This document shows positions 61,132 to 64,000 of a DNA stretch of 64,000 nt, piece by piece. The DNA is from Anaerolineales bacterium (lineage in GTDB: Bacteria > Chloroflexota > Anaerolineae > Anaerolineales > Villigracilaceae), in the NCBI GenBank assembly GCA_030583905.1, contig CP129481.1:1116001-1180000 (forward strand), read 5' to 3'. The stretch's first letter is position 1; each line of letters begins with the position of its first letter. The notes under the pieces are model-generated. The model ran no database searches. It was not told where the DNA came from and saw only the letters and a list, made by a program, of their open reading frames with translations. The translations under genes and the position numbers were made by a program.

Positions 61132-61818
61132 TTATGCGCTTCTTTCCTCGACTAGGAGCCTGCGTGCTGGTACCCGAAGCATCGCCGCCCCGACGAGGAG
61201 CCCCGCGCCTAACAGCAGCAGTCCCATTCCGATCACCGTCATGGACGTGTTGAACACGTCCGCATAGTTTACACCGCCCCACGTGTGCGTGGATGCCATC
61301 GTGTGTTGAATGGTCAGCGTCATGACGCCAAGCAGGATTGCCGCCGCGCCGCCTGTGGGCAGGTTGCTCTTTGTATTGCCTTTGGTGAAATCCACGCCCT
61401 GCCAGATGAACGGGATGCGGAAGAGTAGGAAGATGACCAGCGTAAGGACGGTCGTGTACACCACTGCATCCACCGGCATGGATGCGCCGCGCAGGGAGCG
61501 AGATGCCATAATGTGCATGAAGCCGATCACAGCACCCGCGAGCAATACCCCCACCGCCTCATCGTATGCCTTGTCCGCGCCCCTCACGAGCATGACCGTA
61601 GCGCGGATGCCCATCACGCCGAGCGCGATGCCGAAGAGCACGAACAGAATGTACAGCCATTGGAACGGAGCCAATGGAGTCATGCTCTCATAATTGGTGG
61701 GAAAGAGCGCGGCGCAGGTCGTGCCGATTCCCCCGAGCAGGGTGAACCCGCCCGTCAGCCCCATCAACAGGATGCCGATGAAGCGCAGGAACTTTGCGAA
61801 GAAACTGTTTCTGGACAT
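61132..61818 (-). CDS. Polytopic membrane protein of unknown function
   Basis: The 228-residue protein starts behind AAAAGGAGT. About six hydrophobic segments are visible, with short loops and an Arg-rich C-terminal tail (VPARRLLVEERSA). The second half has SRSLRGASMPVDAVVYTTVLT and IQHTMASTHTWGGVNYADVF. I do not recognise a named family. It lies beyond the terminator of the heme O synthase operon, so it is a separate unit. Confidence 0.6.
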   Translation of the reverse strand: MSRNSFFAKFLRFIGILLMGLTGGFTLLGGIGTTCAALFPTNYESMTPLAPFQWLYILFVLFGIALGVMGIRATVMLVRGADKAYDEAVGVLLAGAVIGFMHIMASRSLRGASMPVDAVVYTTVLTLVIFLLFRIPFIWQGVDFTKGNTKSNLPTGGAAAILLGVMTLTIQHTMASTHTWGGVNYADVFNTSMTVIGMGLLLLGAGLLVGAAMLRVPARRLLVEERSA

Positions 61819-61844
61819 TGTTTACTCCTTTTGTAGAGAAAAAA

Positions 61845-61872
61845 AGAAGAGTGAGATCTCTCTCACTCTTCT
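61845..61872 (-). terminator. Terminator of the heme O synthase operon
   Basis: On the - strand AGAAGAGTGAGA and TCTCACTCTTCT form a 12-bp stem over a 4-nt loop, followed by TTTTTTCTC. It overlaps the stop of the 61872-62477 gene and ends the two-gene operon. Confidence 0.92.
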
Positions 61873-62477
61873 CATCCAAATTTGAAACCTGCTACGAAGA
61901 ATGCTGTTGTCAGCAATAGCAGGGCTGGGAACAATCTGAGGATGGTCTCTCTTGGCAGGATCGGTTTGCCTACCTTCAAGAACGACAACAACAAACCGCC
62001 GATGCCGATCAACCCGCCGCCGATGCTGACGAGCGAGAACAGCGGAGGCGCGTTCCCCTGAATGGACAAGATGATGGGAAGCAGGAAAATCGTCATGCCC
62101 GCGATGCCGTGCGTGACCGCGAGGACGAAAACGGGGAACTTGTTCTGCATGGGGATCGAGCGGGTCAACGCCACGGCGAGGAAACCGACGATGGTGAAGA
62201 TCAGGTACGAGGTCCGGAACGAGGCGATATATTGCCAGACGATTCCCAGTGAAAGCGCAAGCGGGATGACGGTCGAGACGATGACCACGATGGGCGAATC
62301 CAGCACGTCGAATCCGAGGATGAACATCAACAGGACTGCGACGAGTAAAACGCCGAAACCGACAGTGAAAGCGATGATGGGCAGTGTATCGAGATCGTCA
62401 ATGCCGACCGCAACCTGATACGAGGTGAGGATTGTTGTGAGGAGCAGGAGGACGCGGTCAAGGGGGGAGAGTTTCAT
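61872..62477 (-). CDS. Polytopic membrane protein coupled to heme O synthase
   Basis: Upstream codons of this reading frame overlap ctaB in another frame, so the real start is the ATG at 62477, which overlaps the ctaB stop region. The 201-residue protein (MKLSPLDRVLLLLTTILTSY) has about six membrane helices with few charged residues between them, for example in LLLSFLKVGKPILPRETILRLF near the end. No family is recognised. Strict coupling to ctaB suggests a role in heme or cytochrome oxidase biogenesis, which is inference. Confidence 0.6.
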   Translation of the reverse strand: MKLSPLDRVLLLLTTILTSYQVAVGIDDLDTLPIIAFTVGFGVLLVAVLLMFILGFDVLDSPIVVIVSTVIPLALSLGIVWQYIASFRTSYLIFTIVGFLAVALTRSIPMQNKFPVFVLAVTHGIAGMTIFLLPIILSIQGNAPPLFSLVSIGGGLIGIGGLLLSFLKVGKPILPRETILRLFPALLLLTTAFFVAGFKFG

Positions 62478-63343
62478 CACATCACTTCGATCACAACCAG
62501 AATCATCGCGGCAAGCATGTAAATGGACGCGTACTTGAACAAACCGAAGTTGACGCGCTCGGACGGATTGAACGTGACCGTTACCGCCAGCATCAGCAAA
62601 CCTGCGGAGAGCACGCCGAGCAATCGCAGGAAGCCCCACGCCATGCCGATGCCATAGCCCGCCGCGACCATCGCCGCGGCCGCCAGCACGGACGAGACCG
62701 CGATGGTGATGCGGGTGACCGTCAGCCCGTAGGTGGAGGGGAAGGTCGGCACGCAGGCGTCGGCGTAGTCTTTGGCGAATTTCATGCTGAAGGTGAGCGT
62801 ATGGGTGGGAATCCAGAACAGGATGCCGAGCGCGAGCGTGACACCGATCCAATCGATCGCGCCGAGACCGAGCGCGCGCCCCGCGAGAATGGGCATCGCG
62901 CCCGAGATGCCGCCCCAAACGATGCTCCACGCGGTGCGGCGTTTGAGCCACATGCTGTACACGACCACGTCGAAGAACAGACCTGCGAAGACGATGAGAC
63001 CGTACAACGCGTCCATCGCCACCGCCCAGCCGACGCCGATGACCGAAAGGATCAAACCGACGCGCAGGACTTCGTTTTCCTCCACCAGCCCCTTCGATGT
63101 GGCGCGCTTTTGCGTGCGTCCCATCTTGGCATCAATGTCACGGTCCCACCACATGTTGAGGACGGTACTTCCCGCGATCGCAAGGAAGAGACTACCCGCC
63201 AATGCAAGGATCGTGCCAATATTGAACACAGGACAACGCGCGCTCATATAGCCTGCCAGACCCGTTGCAAGCAGCAAACCCGATTGCGACGGTTTGGTCA
63301 ATGCCCAATAGTGGGCGATTTTCGATTGAGCGGCGTTGGTCAT
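62477..63343 (-). CDS. ctaB: Protoheme IX farnesyltransferase (heme O synthase), UbiA family
   Basis: The 288-residue protein starts behind TAGGAGTTATC. It has about nine membrane helices and the prenyltransferase Asp motifs NMWWDRDIDAKMGRT, where Asn and Asp bind Mg and diphosphate, and the second Asp site in FAKDYADACVPTFP. The motif KGLVEE after the first site and RRTAWSIVWGGISGAMPILAG fit CtaB/CyoE rather than other UbiA enzymes. It adds a farnesyl group to heme B to give heme O for terminal oxidases, implying aerobic respiration. A membrane protein of unknown function follows in the same operon. Confidence 0.9.
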   Translation of the reverse strand: MTNAAQSKIAHYWALTKPSQSGLLLATGLAGYMSARCPVFNIGTILALAGSLFLAIAGSTVLNMWWDRDIDAKMGRTQKRATSKGLVEENEVLRVGLILSVIGVGWAVAMDALYGLIVFAGLFFDVVVYSMWLKRRTAWSIVWGGISGAMPILAGRALGLGAIDWIGVTLALGILFWIPTHTLTFSMKFAKDYADACVPTFPSTYGLTVTRITIAVSSVLAAAAMVAAGYGIGMAWGFLRLLGVLSAGLLMLAVTVTFNPSERVNFGLFKYASIYMLAAMILVVIEVM

Positions 63344-63420
63344 GATAACTCCTAAGGCGATGTTTGATATTCGTTATTCAGTGAGCAGACATTTTAACCG
63401 AATATCGAATCTCGGCAAAT

Positions 63421-64000
63421 TTACCGCGCACAGCGGAACCCGACCTGCGGGCTGTAATGCTGGGGTCCCGCGCTGTTGAATTTCCACACGCGCAGGTCCA
63501 CTTCGTACGAGTAGAAGCTTCCGCCGCGCATGTGACGGTAGTGCTGTTTGGGATAGTCATCGCCTGTCCACTGCCAGACGTTGCCCGCCATGTCGTACAG
63601 TCCATAAGGCGAAGCGGAATCCAGCGTGGTGTAACTTCCTTCTGGGAGCGTGTATGTGTTTCCGTTGTAAAAACCGACCGGTGTGGTATTGCCCAGTTTG
63701 CCGAACATCTTCACGAACAGGTCGAACGACGAATAATAGTTGGCATTGTTGCGCTCGATGTGCGTGCCCCACGGGAAGGGCAGTCCGTGCCCATCCACCA
63801 GCTCCGTGCCGCGCGCGGCTTTCTCCCATTCGATCTCGCTCGGCAGTCGCCAGCCGTAGAATTCACAGTACGCGTTCGCGCCGAACCACGTCATCATCGT
63901 AACGGGATGGTTGCTGTATTCATGGATCGCGCGGAAGGTCTGACCATCGAACGTGATGCGCACGCCGTCCGCTTCGGTGGGGAAGAAGAGTTTGTCGCCG
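63421..64000 (-). CDS. FGE-fold (SUMF1/DUF323) protein, N-terminus outside the window
   Basis: The reading frame is open to the right edge of the window, so the start is missing; a GTG at 63963 is inside the domain and unlikely to be the start. The visible part is the C-terminal 192 residues of an FGE fold: PVTMMTWFGANAYCEFYGWRLP, SEIEWEKAARGTEL, FPWGTHIERNNANYY, GLYDMAGNVWQWTGDDY, HMRGGSFYSYEVDLRVW and VGFRCAR. The region after RGGSF has no Cys pair, so formylglycine oxidase activity is unlikely. It is the fourth such domain in the window. The operon context lies outside. Confidence 0.85.
   Translation of the reverse strand, partial: GDKLFFPTEADGVRITFDGQTFRAIHEYSNHPVTMMTWFGANAYCEFYGWRLPSEIEWEKAARGTELVDGHGLPFPWGTHIERNNANYYSSFDLFVKMFGKLGNTTPVGFYNGNTYTLPEGSYTTLDSASPYGLYDMAGNVWQWTGDDYPKQHYRHMRGGSFYSYEVDLRVWKFNSAGPQHYSPQVGFRCAR

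Noticed and set aside
62478..62951. N-terminal extension of the membrane protein after ctaB
   Set aside because: The extension is an out-of-frame shadow of ctaB, His/Arg-rich; the real start is at 62477.
1..64000. tRNA, rRNA or phage integration genes
   Set aside because: I looked through the intergenic spaces for cloverleaf-like blocks (GGTTCGAATCC type) and for integrase motifs and found none I could defend; a covariance-model search would be decisive.

Overview
The window looks like a chromosomal segment of a Chloroflexota bacterium, most likely class Anaerolineae. The basis is a set of traits rather than a marker gene: many lipoproteins whose mature N-terminus is a Thr/Pro linker, abundant FGE-fold (SUMF1-type) proteins, paralogous GT39/GT-C membrane glycosyltransferases, an NikM-NikN(PDGLE) fusion, and a promoter style in which a -10 box lies 6-10 nt before the start codon (likely leaderless mRNAs). 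No rRNA, tRNA, CRISPR array, integrase or IS transposase was recognised.

Layout. (1) 1-13.2 kb, + strand: a surface-polysaccharide locus with a Wzt-type ABC ATPase (cut by the window edge), an FkbM methyltransferase, four glycosyltransferase genes (one a 1450-residue pyruvyltransferase/double glycosyltransferase fusion), a WecA/TagO-type initiating phosphotransferase and a GT-C membrane protein. The stretch 1-9.5 kb looks AT-richer than what follows. (2) 13.2-18.8 kb: three more GT-C type membrane proteins, two of them tandem GT39 paralogs. (3) 18.9-25.4 kb: a lipoprotein, a large PDZ/membrane/GAF histidine kinase and a FIST sensor protein. (4) 25.5-28.6 kb: a two-gene unit, a NACHT ATPase fused to an FGE-fold domain plus a 135-residue partner with the same N-terminal motif; this is the best candidate for an undescribed (perhaps defence) system. 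(5) 28.6-33.3 kb: a Fur-family regulator with a TTGC-N8-GCAA operator driving an ECF nickel/cobalt transporter. (6) 33.4-34.9 kb: metK under a SAM-I riboswitch. (7) 34.9-39 kb: two FGE-fold lipoproteins around a response regulator, plus a C39-peptidase/TPR protein. (8) 39-47.2 kb: flavin reductase, AMMECR1, TPR, DUF971, SH3 and lipid-kinase genes, a LuxR-HTH/DUF805 fusion, a 22-bp palindromic repeat array beside a frameshifted duplicate of the lipid-kinase 5' end, and a WD40 lipoprotein. (9) 47.3-59.9 kb: Ser/Thr kinase, rpe, rpmB, asp23, fakA, then a PadR/HAAS module, degV, CPBP, recG, coaD and a coiled-coil protein. This order resembles the prkC-rpe-rpmB-yloU-yloV-recG-coaD neighbourhood of Firmicutes. 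(10) 60-64 kb: an AI-2E family transporter, two small membrane proteins, heme O synthase and a partial FGE-fold protein.

Working together: regions 1-2 assemble, modify and export a cell-surface glycan. FakA and DegV form a plausible fatty-acid kinase pair. The nickel/cobalt operon is self-contained with its regulator and operator. All four FGE-fold domains lack the catalytic cysteine pair in the expected place, so they are more likely ligand-binding modules than sulfatase activators. Start sites were chosen from Shine-Dalgarno spacing, lipobox geometry or a -10 box next to the ATG. All family assignments come from reading motifs, not from database searches.
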